Shown: positions 36,049-48,170 of the stretch, piece by piece | Position numbering within the stretch: the stretch's first letter is position 1 | How the letters are laid out: every line of letters begins with the position of its first letter | Assembly (NCBI GenBank): GCA_009869945.1 | Contig: WIXG01000162.1 | Location: 104,407-168,406 of the forward strand | Origin: Mesaphorura yosii | Taxonomy: Eukaryota; Arthropoda; Collembola; Poduromorpha; Tullbergiidae | Direction of reading: 5' to 3' | DNA: 64,000 nt | Made by a program: the position numbers and the translations under genes | Notes under the pieces: model-generated | Seen by the model: the letters and a program-made list of their open reading frames with translations, nothing else | Told to the model about the DNA's origin: nothing | Database searches by the model: none

Positions 36049-39000
36049 ATGGATCGAAACAACAGCAACAGTAACAGCGTTGGAAGTCTTGGGCCGAACA
36101 ATACAAATAACTCGAACGCCAGCATCTGCAGTAATGTCGGTATGAGTATGAACATGAGTATGAACAATGGCAATGATCATGGCAGGACGATGAGTAACAT
36201 TGAGCCAATGTCAACCGGCAATGGCAATAACACCAACGGGCCCTTGCTGGACGGAGCTGCTCCGAGTAACACAATCCTGGGACTCACATTATTGATGGAA
36301 CAGCCAGTAATTGAAGAAGTGGACGATGATGAACATGATCAGGTTTGGAACATTTCTAGTCATTTTATGTTAGTGTACTTTTTAATTATACATTTCCCAC
36401 ACCAATGTCATACCACGATTCCATTATCAACGGCTACAATTTGCAAGTTGATGGCAAGTGAGAGTTGGAAACTGGAAACGCCCAGCAGCAATTCGATACT
36501 GCTCTCCATCTGTTTCGTGCATAATGGCACATGGCCACAATGGCATGCTCACGCAACATTAGCGTTTAATTTAAGTAAACTCAAATGTCAGGCAGAATTG
36601 TGCTCATTTGAACGAAGCTCTATTAAATATTTACGGAATCGAGACGCCTTCCAGAGGCACAGTACATTTTACTGTCAGACAGAAATATGATTCCAGTGTG
36701 GGCCTGCTTTGCACGATAAATGCCAACGCTGTTTCATACTTCGGTACCTGAATCATACCGGAGAAATTGTAGGCGTACATTACAAGCCGAATCGAGAGAA
36801 TTTGGGCTAATTTAGTTTGGCGGAAGCGTGAGCCTGGTTAAGACTCTATCACACGTTTACTTGTTTACTTGGAATTACTTTGCGGACACAGCTTTTGAAA
36901 CCCAGCCGTTGATAAAATTATCTCAGAGTTAATTGGTGACATTTGTAAACGATGGACAACTTGTTTAGCCTAATTTTCCCGACAACTAAGAAACGGAAGA
37001 AGACTGCGGGCAGCACAATTAGCAGACCCAGAAGTAGACGCGTAAGTTCTTATGCCGCTTAGCACCTAGACTCGGTCAATGAAACTGAGAATATGCATCC
37101 GATTCCATTTAGCGGAATAATAAAGGAAACAGTGGTGGATAAATCTGGAAACAAACCATCCACATTTGCTTGTAGAATTCGTGATAGTTCGAAGCAGCTT
37201 CTGCTTTTCTTTTCGTTTAGTAAGTAGATTATTATTTCACTTTTGAGCTTTGAGCTGAGGCATTTCATCGAGTATTTAAAATTCAGAACATGTTTCACCG
37301 ATTTTCCCAGAAGCTATTCTTGACAAGAGATGCAGACAGTCGTGAAGACATGAATTATTTCATATTTAGGCTGATAATGAAATCGAACCCGTCTGTCTTG
37401 GCCCAGCCTGGAGCCTGGAAGATTGCCTATTGAATTTCTGTCCACGCCGAAACTTAACCGTCTTCTTCGTATGTGGTACGTGTACGGGTGTACTGATTCT
37501 TGGCACAATCACTTTGCATAAAGAATTCGAAGACGTAACAAACAGAATGCACCATGTATATGAGGAATAGCATGAAATAATTCATTTAACGTGAGAAATT
37601 AAAGATCTTGTTTCCATCAATCAAAGTTTGAAGAAAAGAAAACAAGAAACACGAGAATCTTGTGCTATTTGCATACACGCCATAGTCTCAAGCAGACTCA
37701 GGCAGCAGATGGGTTTCCAGCTACTTAGCATTATAGCATTAACGAAGCGAAGTATAAAGTGAATTATAATCTAATCAAAATCAGAACACAGAAATTCTTG
37801 CTCTTGTGCTCTTGTGCTCTTGTTCTATCTCGGTCCATTTAAATTGTTTTCAAGGCACTCGTTTTTTCATCCTGGCCTGGCTTGCCGTGGCATGATGATA
37901 TAAAGAAGCACAGCAATAATACAATGTGGTTTCTGTCCGAGAGTCCGAGTCCCAGCAAAGTCAAGGCTCGGATTACAGCATTCCAAGGAGCCAGGGATAA
38001 AGGGAGCCTTTTGTCTTCCTCGTCGCGTAGCTTTGTCCGGTACAAATAGCCAAGACTCAGGCGCTGGCTCAACGACGGCACCGGCATAGCTTTCAACAAT
38101 GAAAAAACAACCAAGCACTTGATGCATTTTCGTTGTCCGTTGCGGACGCGTACGTACTCGGATCGGCCAAGCCTCTTTAAGTACACGCATCTGTTGACTT
38201 AACTCGATTGTATGTGAGAAAATAACTGCGACTGCGACCGAGTCTCACTCCCCTTTGGGTTTCCTCGGATCTGTGAGGAAACGGGCACAGGTACCTCAGC
38301 GCGGCCGGCAGGAAGATAAGAGTTAATGTACTGCGCAGAGAGACGCAAGAGGCACAAAGCAGAGAGTATCGCCAATAAATCCATGTAACTAGTTTTTAAG
38401 AGTAAGCACTTTTACACTTGTCAGATTATCATGTATGCCAGACCAGGCTCTGTCCGCGCTGTGAGGGTCCACTCATCTTGGTTATGCCATACGTTTGCGA
38501 GTACGCGAAGTGCACAGCAATTGCAATTAGACTTGGAGGCGATGTTAAGTATGTGACGAAGAAAGATTAACAGAAGCGTCTCCAAACGTGTTGTACGCTG
38601 GTTGAGACTGACAAATATGCAGTCACACAGTCGCAGCTGTAGCGCAGTAAAAAGATGCTCATTCAACTTTTCACTTTTTGATTTTCTTATTAGTATCGCG
38701 TTGCTTTCGCTTGGCTCCTCAAGGCACAAACAAGCCACTAAATCTTCCTTTTAATAATGCGCAAGACACGAGAAGTCATACGTTTTCAATTATTCTCTGC
38801 ATAACACGATGCAGGTGAATACACATAAATAAAAAGTGTAAGTAACCCAACCTGAATCTGAATCCCAGTCCGTGTCCGAGACGAGACGATATAGGATGAT
38901 GAAGGAGCCCAGCAACCTCGGTTGTATTTCATTTTATCGTAGCATAGTAGCAATAATCATCTCGTATTTTTCAGGTGCATCGCTTCACTTGTATCTTGCG

Positions 39001-42000
39001 TGCAAGTAGAAAAATCAACAGGCAAATATGCCTTGAGGGTTTTTACAAATTCCATTCGTTTTTTATTAGAAGATTGACTTTTCTTCTCGGCCTCGCTTTC
39101 CTTTCTTCAGTACTCGTTTTCATGTGCGTAAGATTAAAACATATTTTTCTGTCTCAGCTTGAGCGCTGTCAAATTGTTCGTGTCGTGCCTTCGTGCGTGC
39201 ATGCGTCGTCAATGCAGTTTAGAAGTGCGAATTCCGTAAATCTCTGAGCCGATAGCATGGCATTTCTCGAGTCAATTGCATTTAGCGTGTAGCGTTTAAG
39301 CGAAAAGCGAGCTTATTTATACGGTGAATTGAGCTTTAGTAACAATGCCAGTGATAACATTAAGTGATTATGTTAGCTCGTTAAGCTCTAATGAGCAGGT
39401 AAGCGTGCCGCATACGTAAAGCGCGTAACCGGTAGCGTTTAGTCAGGACGAAAGAGCATGACTTGATTTGATTGTTGGAATTTTTCGTTCTTGTTTGCAG
39501 AGAGCGAATGGAGCCTCAACGCACTGGGAGTACCACAACGTTAACCTCCAACGAATACCCGGGTACGGTTTTGGCATTGCCGTCAGTGGAGGAAGAGACA
39601 ACCCGCATTTCGCGAACGGAGACCCGTCAATTGCAATCAGTGACGTGCTCAAAGGAGGACCTGCTGAAGGAAAGCTGAGGTACGCGTACGCGCGGTTGCT
39701 CCTCAATTATTTTCTTGTGTGAGCCCGACCGGCGGAGTAACATTTGCTGGATGCCTATTTTTTCAGTGTAAACGATCGGATCTTGTCCGCGAATGGTGTG
39801 AATCTTGAAAACGTGGATTACGCAACTGCGGTGCAAGTTCTACGAGACAACTCCAACGTCCAGCTTGTCATTAAAAGACGAACAATTCACCACCACCAAA
39901 GCAATGTTTTCAAGGTGTCAGTTTCGAAAGGCCATAAGAAAGGTGAGTTTACGAACGCCATGCACGTGTTTGCTACAAAGGGACGCTACGACAAGACGTT
40001 AAAAAGGTTATTGAACATTTTTGTGTTGTAGATTTTGCCATACCACTTTGCACTCAACTAGTTATAAAGGAAGCACGTTCAACCCTTCAACCCGGAGATA
40101 TCGTACTGAAAATTAATTCAACACCTGCTGAAAATCTGAGCTTGAAAGAAGCGAAGCGACTTATCGAGAGCAAAGATAAACTCGAACTCGTTATTCAACG
40201 AAACGCCAATGTCAACCAGAGCGCAGCGTCTACTATCAATCAGAATCTCTACGTGCAGCAGCCTCGGAGGGCCGATGCCATCACAGGCTCGGCTTCGCAT
40301 CTTATCCCACCGCCACCGCCCAGACCATCACCTCCACCTCCAAGACCTCCGCCGCCAGTGGACGGTAAGAACTTTAAGCTAAATGGGCTAAACATAAACA
40401 TGTTACTAACGAGACCCAATTCAAATGCCACTTTTGCGCAGTTCAAGACAGCATGATGGATCCCAACGCTGGAGCCATCACGCCTTATGGATTAGCGAGT
40501 GGACAACCGCCACAAACTCGTGTCATCAAGTTCAAGAAAGTTCAGTCGCTTGGAATCAGACTGGCAGGAGGCAACACGAGCGGTATTTACGTATCGGCTG
40601 TGCAACCGAACAGTCCGGCAAGTCTTCAGAATCTCCAACCCGGAGACAAAATCCTTTCAGTTAATGGCCAGGACCTATCACTTTTCACACGCGAAGAGGC
40701 TGTTCAACTCCTGCTGAACACACACGACGATGTTGAGCTAGTTGTTGATTCCAAAGGAGGTGTTGTGGGTGGTGACTGCTTTTACATCAGAACAGGCTGT
40801 GATCATTCAACTGCTCTGAAGGGTGAACTATCGTTCAAGAAGGGAGAAATCTTTTGTGTACTCGATAGTTTGTATGGTGGAACAATCGGCAACTGGCAAG
40901 TGGAACGAATGTCGACGGGTGAGAAAGGAATCATACCAAATAAATCCAGATTCGAAGAGACGGTCGCCAAAAGTAGCTCAGGACTCAACACAAACTTCTT
41001 TAAAAAGAAATCCGTTCCTGTCGTTTATGAAAGAGTCATTTTTGATCGAGTTCCCTACACAAGGTAAAAAGGCACTTCTCGAGAAAGGATTTGTTCACAA
41101 AATGTAGTTACTAAATTATCATAATCTTTCTTTGTGTAGACCGGTCGTACTACTTGGCGTCGGTGCCAGCATCGCGAAAAATCGGCTCGTGAAAGAATAC
41201 CCGAAAGAGTTTCAAGGTATTTGAGAATTCGTAGATAGTTAACGATTTCTATGCTCTGATTAATCACGCTAATTTTTCACCCACAGCTCTCGACAGCCCC
41301 ACTACAACATTGTCGTATACAAGAATCCGGGTCTCGACCATACGTTCCATCATCAATTCCAATCGCCATTGTATCATGAGCAATATTTCGTCGCCAATCG
41401 ACAAGCTGGATCAACTTTATCCAATTGTAATTCTACTGAAAACGGATGACAAAGGCATTATAAAGGAACTTGGTGGCGGATCGAGCACGTTAAATGGCAA
41501 AAATAATTGGAAGAAACTAGAGAAGAATTGGGGCATTTCGATACACGCTGTTCTCGAAATTATTGACAGCAATTGGTGTAGTGAACTCAAAGAAATCATC
41601 GATCAAGAGCAAAGCAAGTGCACGTGGATACGAGAAGAAGATTTCAAGCAACAGGTGAGTCAATTACGATCTCACCGAAAGAATGATACGCTGGTTTGCC
41701 TTTTTCGAAGTTTCAGTTGGCTGATGCTGTTTTGGAATGGTTTTTCTTTCTTTTTAAAGGAGCTTCAAGATTCCTATTTACGCATTCCATACAGTTACAA
41801 TTCTCACCTTGCTTATGGTGGTCTCTTTGTCTGATTAGTGATTTGGCCATCTTTGCCTTTGCCTTTTTCTGCTTTTCAGCTTCTTCTCTTCTGCTTGCTT
41901 TGCACGAAGATTTGTCAATTCTTATTTGTGTATTTCCTGAATATCCGTCTCATTATTGTGTTTTCAATGTCCTCGTGTCTTTTTGTTGCAAATTCAACCG

Positions 42001-43841
42001 GAAGCCGTCCAACCAAACTGCCGAACCAGACTACTTGATATTAAACCACGACTCTTCCTACATATCCGCAAACGAATTATCGTCGGCCATGGCAGCTTCG
42101 TCATCGGCCAACAATACAAACTCGAACGACGCAAAGATATCACTACCAGACTACAATGCACCACCGCCGTACGCTCTTGGAAGCAACAGCAGCATGGACA
42201 AGAAGATTGAAATTGCGAAACTGAACACTGTGACTCCAGACAAGTATCAGAAGCCTAACTACAACTTTGTTCCAGCTTTGGTAAGGCGCTTTTGAGACAT
42301 GGCCAAGCCAACATAAATTCACTCAATTCATTTACTTGTACAGGAACCAAATTCCTCATCATACTCGTTGGGAAGGAATAAAATTCTTGCTCACACTCCT
42401 CCGCCAATTCCGCCGCCAGAATCGCGCCACATGAAATCAGTGGAAAAACCTCCTGCGGTTGACAGAAGTAAAAAACCAGAAAGGCGACAGTTTGATGATC
42501 CGTACGCAGTATTCTCAGACAAATTGAGTTATATACACCAGGTTCGTTATTTGCTGAGACTACGAATAGTATTGAATACGTATTGCTCATGATTATTTTC
42601 ATTGCCCTATAGAATGGAGGCTCACCGTACAATTACACGAAGTCATTGCCAAATCATTATAACAGCAACAATACAATCACCACAGACGTGAATGGGAATC
42701 CAGTGTCATCTGTAATTTCACTTTCGCCCTCACCACTTCTTGTTCCAACCATCGATCAAAGCTATCATAGCTTAACCGCTGGCAATAATACTGGTAACAA
42801 TTGGAGGCAGCAACGTGGAGGAAATGGAATGATGAATTCGAGCAACAACAATCACACATACGACAATCACAATACGTCCTCAACCCCAACGAACTTTTAT
42901 CAAGAAAACAATCGCATTACGACAAATGGGAATGGAAATCCGTACAAGATGGACAATCATCGAATCGAGCGGCTTCAGTCCGAGGCTACAGTTTCTTCAC
43001 CAAACAACGTATATTTGACGCCACCGCGCCCTAAAATGAAGCCAGTTCCTCCACCTAAACCATTGAAAGCGATAGACTTGTATAGTAACACATACTTAAA
43101 TGTACCCACCAGAAGGGACTCTGCATTTCAAGTGTACAATGGCAGCAGTAGTTCTAATCACCGAAGTAGTAGCAAAAACACGAGCAGTAACCACCACAGT
43201 AGTAGTAACAATCACAACAGCCATCACAATTCTAGCCAAAATAGAAAGTATGTAATGCTGGGACATGATGATGATCACATTAGGTGAGGAGACAACGACC
43301 AATTTGTCGTCAGCATGGGATTTTCGCTTATCGCTCTAAAGTTATTCTTCAACTCTTCTAATGATTAAATTATGTCATTAAAGGTCATCGAGTTCTCAAG
43401 CACCGCTTCCACCACCTCCAAATATTCAAACGATAAAGAAAAAGCTTGACACGAGCGGAGGTAGTTTAGGATTGCAAGGCGTCCTCTTGGAAGTACCGAG
43501 AGGTGCATTAGAATCTAAAACGGAGATAACAATGGAAATCATTGAACCAGTTCAAAGCAAGGGTTAGTTAGGCTTACTGCATGTGCATGTAAATTAATTG
43601 ATTGCATTATGCATTGTAAAGCAAACGATAAACATTATGCAACGTTTCATTCTCAGGTACGTTTCAATCTCCAATTGTCGCTCTTAAACCAGAAGGACTT
43701 ACTTTCCTCACGCCCGTAAAACTAAGTCTGCCGCACTGGATGAACTCTGACGTTACTTCGTACTTAAAAATTACAAACAATGACTTCCTGGACGCATCTG
43801 AAGACAATCATTACATCCACGTGCTCTTAAACTCTATTTAA
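36049..43841 (+). CDS. pyd: ZO-1/polychaetoid MAGUK scaffold of cell junctions
   Basis: Junction scaffold, orthologous to vertebrate TJP1-3 and Drosophila polychaetoid, linking adhesion and septate/tight-junction proteins to actin. Exons: 36049-36342, 39501-39679, 39767-39942, 40032-40364, 40442-41063, 41140-41216, 41287-41654, about 41760-41820, about 42030-42280, 42344-42541, 42613-43283, 43384-43562 and 43657-43841; roughly 1,197 aa. Exon 1 codes for a 98-residue Asn/Ser/Met-rich start. PDZ1 (about 106-190) has [20 protein letters not shown]2 (about 205-290) follows; a Pro-rich linker leads to PDZ3 (about 354-430, [15 protein letters not shown]), then SH3 (FYIRTGCDH), a degenerate guanylate-kinase domain (about 535-683), a long disordered Asn/Pro/Ser-rich part and a C-terminal ZU5 domain ([15 protein letters not shown]). 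The junction 41820/42030 is the weakest splice, and the link of exon 1 to exon 2 over 3.2 kb rests on phase alone. Confidence 0.88.
36343..39500. other. Large first intron of the ZO gene
   Basis: Non-coding by inspection. Alternative first exons are usual for this gene family and could lie here, but none is evident. A short tandem of CTTGTGCT-like units occurs near 37.8 kb. Frames at 37839-38190 (minus) and 38421-38738 (minus) have no recognisable features. Confidence 0.45.
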
Positions 43842-43937
43842 AGCCAGTAGCAGAATGTTGTAATTTATCTTCGTGTGAATGTATCCTTGTCTATGTTTTG
43901 TTGTCGAAATGCTCGTTTATACTTTATCTGTACTCTC

Positions 43938-43943
43938 AATAAA
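43938..43943 (+). promoter_or_regulatory. Poly(A) signal of the ZO gene
   Basis: AATAAA about 97 bp after the ZO stop codon, preceded by a T-rich stretch; a normal position for a cleavage signal. Confidence 0.55.
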
Positions 43944-44148
43944 GCATCATTTTAGAATTCGAAGTTTGCACCAGTTTGCATTCATTTATCGTTCATCACC
44001 GTCCACAATGCATGTTTTACAATTTTATTGAAATTGAATTATTACTAAATGAGATCGTACGAAAATTACTGTGCGAGGTTACTCTGCAATTCTGCAGGAA
44101 TTAAAGTCTTAAAGACCCAAATACTTCAGGTTGAGTTCTAACATTCAC

Positions 44149-45093
44149 CTAATCTTCATCCTCCTCAACTTCTTCGTCCTCCAGGCCTTCTTCGCCCTCT
44201 TCGTCTTCATAATCCTCATTTTCATCGTCATCAAACCCACCAATGGAGTGCTTTTGTATGTAGGTGCGAACCTTTCTATTGAATTGCTCAGGAGCTTCTT
44301 TGAATTCCTTCGCAGCAACCACATTCAATGGATCATCAAAATTGAGTAGGTCCTAAAATAACAAGTGGTTGACGAATATACAAAGCTTGGCGAAGGCAAT
44401 TTAATACACCATAAAAATGTACTGAACTTACCGTAAACAAAGCATTCACTCCCCAGACCACATCTTTCAAGCAGCGTGTCGGTGCCCAGCCCTGCTCATC
44501 AATTGAGGACTGGCGTAAGATCGAGAGACAAACCGTACCTTCCTCAGTGATGTTGGGATGCCAAATCTTTGTAGTGCATTTAATTTTTGGAGGCTGCAAT
44601 ACATGCATCACAGGTGTCCAAAATGAGTACTATAAACGTCAATCTGCGAGTAATTAAAATCACTTACAAACATGTTGTAGTTGTCAGGAACAATTACGTG
44701 AAACTGAAATGAGCCATCTTTCCAATGCCCTTCATCAGGCGTAATGGTAACTTGAAACTCATGCAAAGCATCGACATCGCCCCACTTCAATTTGCATTGA
44801 CTTGGAAGCGTCTCTTTAAGCTCATTAATCTGCGAGGATTTTGCAAGGATGTGAGTTAAGGAAGTTTTCGTAACTCTAATTGCGCTGCACAATTTGAGAT
44901 ACGTTGGCAGTTGGCAAATTCTCACCTCTTTCTGAAGAAGACGGTCACGCACGCTGAACTTTTCCTTCGGAAGCTCTGCTTGCTTCTTATCTTTGTGATT
45001 ATTGTTCATATTATCATCACTGCTATTACCGCTCTTCGTCTCGTCTTCAGGTTCTTCTGGGTCCTTCTTCATTTTCTTGACCAGCGCGTACAT
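44149..45093 (-). CDS. UBE2F: NEDD8-conjugating E2 enzyme UBE2F with acidic C-terminal tail
   Basis: E2 that passes NEDD8 to cullins (CUL5 in vertebrates, with RBX2). Exons 44926-45093, 44668-44829, 44432-44593 and 44149-44352, all phase 0, give 231 aa (human 185). The N-terminus [11 protein letters not shown] matches the E1-docking start of UBE2F. An Asn/Asp/Lys-rich linker precedes the UBC fold: [39 protein letters not shown] with catalytic Cys about 132, [30 protein letters not shown]. Residues 205-231 are a tail of 27 residues of which 21 are Asp or Glu. Vertebrate UBE2F ends before this point. The fold and active site are complete. Confidence 0.92.
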
Positions 45094-45544
45094 GATGTGG
45101 ATGAAATGAAAATGACGATTACAGTATCGGCGAATTTAGATAATCATGAAGCAGCACAATGTCGCCTAAAGAGACGACCAGTCTTATTAGCAATTATTCA
45201 CAAAGACGACAACGACAACCGCCTGGAATTAATTATTACGAGTTTACTGCTGAATTTTCCTCACCTTTCCAGATATGCCACTAATACTTTACGGCCTAAT
45301 TTCACAAACACGAGCCAGGAGAGAATTCGGCGCACGACAATAATTGGCAGTTCAAAGACTGACAGCGACGAAATAAAATGTGATCTTGCGCGCTGGTTAA
45401 TAAATGCTATACTTGTGCACTCATTTCCATAGATTACAAGATAGAACGTTGGATTGGATATGAGAGACAATGATTGTGTACTCGCAAACGATGCACTAAT
45501 GAGATGACCCTTTTATTACGTAGAAAATTACGAATTTACAAGAC
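45094..45544. other. Intergenic UBE2F/tectonic
   Basis: The 451 bp between the tectonic stop and the UBE2F start on the same strand. It should contain the tectonic 3' end and the UBE2F promoter. The plus-strand frame 44911-45432 is a shadow of UBE2F exon 1 running into it. Confidence 0.45.
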
Positions 45545-47978
45545 CTAATTTGAATGCAAGCATGACCCAAAGACAGAAATCAGTACAACTAACAATATTG
45601 GAATAAAGTGTGCATTACAACTACGAAAGGTCGAACATCCCTTGGACGACGAGAACGGGTAGAAGAAGTCTGACGGCAATTGAACTGAAATGGTTGGCCA
45701 CTGAGCAACTTTGTGAGTCGGCATGCTCGTGATGTCGTGAAACTCCACCGTTGTGCTCAGAGAAAGAAATTTGTCGTGACTTCCAGTTCCGGCTCCTGGC
45801 TTCAGATTTCCGATTGGGTCGCCAAACTCGTAAATAATGCCACGTATTTGCGCTTGTGGAAAGACGACTGGACCAACATGGGCAAATATGATTTGAATGT
45901 GCAGTGATGTTATGATTCCATTGTTACAGCCATTCGAGAACAATGATACTGAGTTGGGTGTTGATGTGAACGGATTGTGAACTAAAGTGATCGGGATCCA
46001 GTCGGAGAGAGACTGGAGTATGAATGGGTCCCCAAACGACGCCACCATCCTGTTCAATAATGAGAATCAGACAACCGAAATGCACTCGTAAAAACCTCAA
46101 AGTCCGTGTGGCTATTGCAATCTTACCGTTGAGAAAAGTTGGCGGGTTGGGTTCCCAGGAGAATCAATCCGAGGTCCGCTTTGAGTTCTTCACAATACTT
46201 GTACCGTGAGATTGGAAGCTCACAGCTGGATTTCATGTTCATGCCGAATAGAATTGGTCGCCTATTCTTCTGATGACAAGTCCCAGCGTTAATTATGCTC
46301 AGGTAGTAAAAGGTATCATGAAGGAGGGCAACACCAAACGGTTCCTTGTCATCCGGCGCTGTGTCTTGCAACTTGACAAAAGTTTCGTTGTTGCTTTTCC
46401 CAATTTCTTTCATCATACTGGACTTTCGTGCCTTGACATCTTCATTTGTGATGAGCGTGCCTACGATAACTTCTTTTCCAAAAAGATATCCCGGATTTCC
46501 ACTTTTGGGTAAGTCAGGGATTTGTCTCTTAGGTGCAGTGGCGTTTGTCTGGGTAGAAATTAATGCCTGGAATTCATCCTTCCACAAATATCGCACCTTG
46601 AACTGCTGCTGCAACTTGAGTGACTTGGACCCAGCGGGCGGAGAAACATTTGTGAACTGAAGCTGTACGAGTACGCTTAAAATTCCAGCTTTTCCTTCGT
46701 GTATGAGCGTCACCTGCACATTCTTGAGTGCGTTCTTGCATTGCTTTGACTTGGAGTCGTATTTTGGAGCTGGAAGCTGATCCCCATCCATCGCAACGCA
46801 ACTGCTTAGCTTGTCATCTGTGCAAGCTGAGAAATTAAGGCTGATGAGCTTATCGTCGGTACTCTTCAAGTCAATTCTCCCGACAATTGTTGTGTTTGGG
46901 CTGAAGTAGTTCTTCGCGTTGAAGTTGTCCACTGATTGACAACTTGTTGCAAGATCGCTACCGTCTATTTCACATTGGCATGCCACATCGGAGTCTTGCA
47001 AGAATTTTAGTGGCTCGTGACCAAGACACGCTTTTCCATGCACGTTCGACGGCAATTCTGCAAAGGCAAATGAATAAAAGTTGAAGGAACAGTTCGGATG
47101 AAAGGAGGAAGAACGCGGCTAAACCACAATTGGTTAGTACCAAAATACTGGACTTGAAGCTCCGTGTCATTCTGACTTTCAATCTGCTGTGCGCTTAGAA
47201 TCGGACTTCCATACTTGTAGCCAGTGGTCGAAATCTTGAGTTTTTGTACGTTTAGTGCTGCTAACGACGTCCATCGAAATCCGGGCTTCACGAATTTAGA
47301 TTTAAACTGCGAAAATTATTACACAGATTACGCGTTACACGTATGCACGATTGTTGACTCTTGGAGTTTCAAACCTTTGATATTGGAACATCGTAGACCT
47401 GCTCCTTTTTAAAATTGTTTGACACAATGCAAAACACATTGTTGCTCTTGCGGTGAACGAGGAAAGGCGTGTTATTGCTGTAAATGTATTCCTGGCGGTA
47501 GCACGCTTGCTCTTTCACCTTGCTTGACACTCCCAGCCGACTAATCAAGTCATAGTCCATGCATGATGAAAACGTCTCCTTGTCCTTCGGAGTACAGTCG
47601 AGATCACAACAGCAATTAATTTCGCATTTGTTTACCTGAAAATCGACACGCATCACGTATCATTATCACTGACGCACAGATTCAAGCTGGCTGATGTTCT
47701 CAAGCTAGTTGGTCACTTACGTATTGGTCACAAAAGCAGAATGGAGACCGGATTGATTCTGGTGCCTTCGGCTTGGCCGTAGTTGGTGACTTGGTAGTTG
47801 ATGTCGTGGGCGTAGTAGTAGTTGTGACGCTTGTAGTCGTTGAAATGGGTGATGCTGAGGTATTTAACGTCGTAGGTGGTGGCAAAGATGTAGTCGTACT
47901 CTGTGCATCCACAAACAATGATGGGCCGCTTATCACGAGATGAAGTAGTAGCAGAACATTGTGGGAAGTGACGGCCAT
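45545..47978 (-). CDS. TCTN: Tectonic, ciliary transition-zone protein
   Basis: Secreted or membrane-anchored component of the MKS/B9 complex at the ciliary transition zone. Exons 47721-47978, 47375-47635, 47141-47306, 46127-47057 and 45545-46049 give 706 aa, near human TCTN2 (697). A signal peptide (about 1-26, LLLLHLVISGPSLFVDAQ) is followed by a Thr/Ser/Pro-rich stalk (about 27-75). Next is the hallmark Cys cluster PFCFCDQY, NKCEINCCCDLDC, then FSSCMDYDL and ACYRQE. The large body contains GNPGYLFGKEVIVG and the RYKYCEEL segment. The protein ends in a hydrophobic helix (FIPILLVVLISVFG), which would anchor it. Arthropods usually have a single tectonic, so I do not assign a paralogue number. 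The ATG lies 10 nt after the B9D2 stop, in the same exon. Confidence 0.9.
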
Positions 47979-48170
47979 GGATGCCAAACTAGTAGGATTC
48001 GACTCCAAATGTATCGAAATTACGAAGAATGATCCCGAGCTCCAGTGACACGGTGCCGGAGGGCAGCGTCTTCAGCCGAAATCTATCTGCAGAGCTGCCA
48101 ATGATGTCGACCTGACTCAGCTCAGTCGACCCACCAAGGAAGTAGCGTGCAACTTCGTCCTGAACGGTTC
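47721..48170 (-). promoter_or_regulatory. Shared exon joining B9D2 stop and tectonic start (bicistronic junction)
   Basis: The last B9D2 exon (47989-48170) and first tectonic exon (47721-47978) are contiguous. Between the B9D2 TAG (47989-47991) and the tectonic ATG (47976-47978) there are 10 nt (47979-47988, TTTGGCATCC), too few for a poly(A) site and a promoter. The stop context CCTACTAG also resembles a 3' splice acceptor, so an alternative or trans-splice just before the tectonic ATG is possible. Confidence 0.7.

Noticed and set aside
41716..41759. Earlier acceptor (TTTCAG) for ZO exon 8 that would add a few residues reading LADAVLEW
   Set aside because: The frame then runs through a poorly coding T-rich stretch that looks like the polypyrimidine tract of the acceptor at 41760. 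It remains a possible small alternative exon.
47979..48008. In-frame upstream extension of tectonic overlapping the end of B9D2
   Set aside because: The first codon of that extension is TTG, not ATG. The ATG at 47976-47978 directly precedes a good signal peptide.
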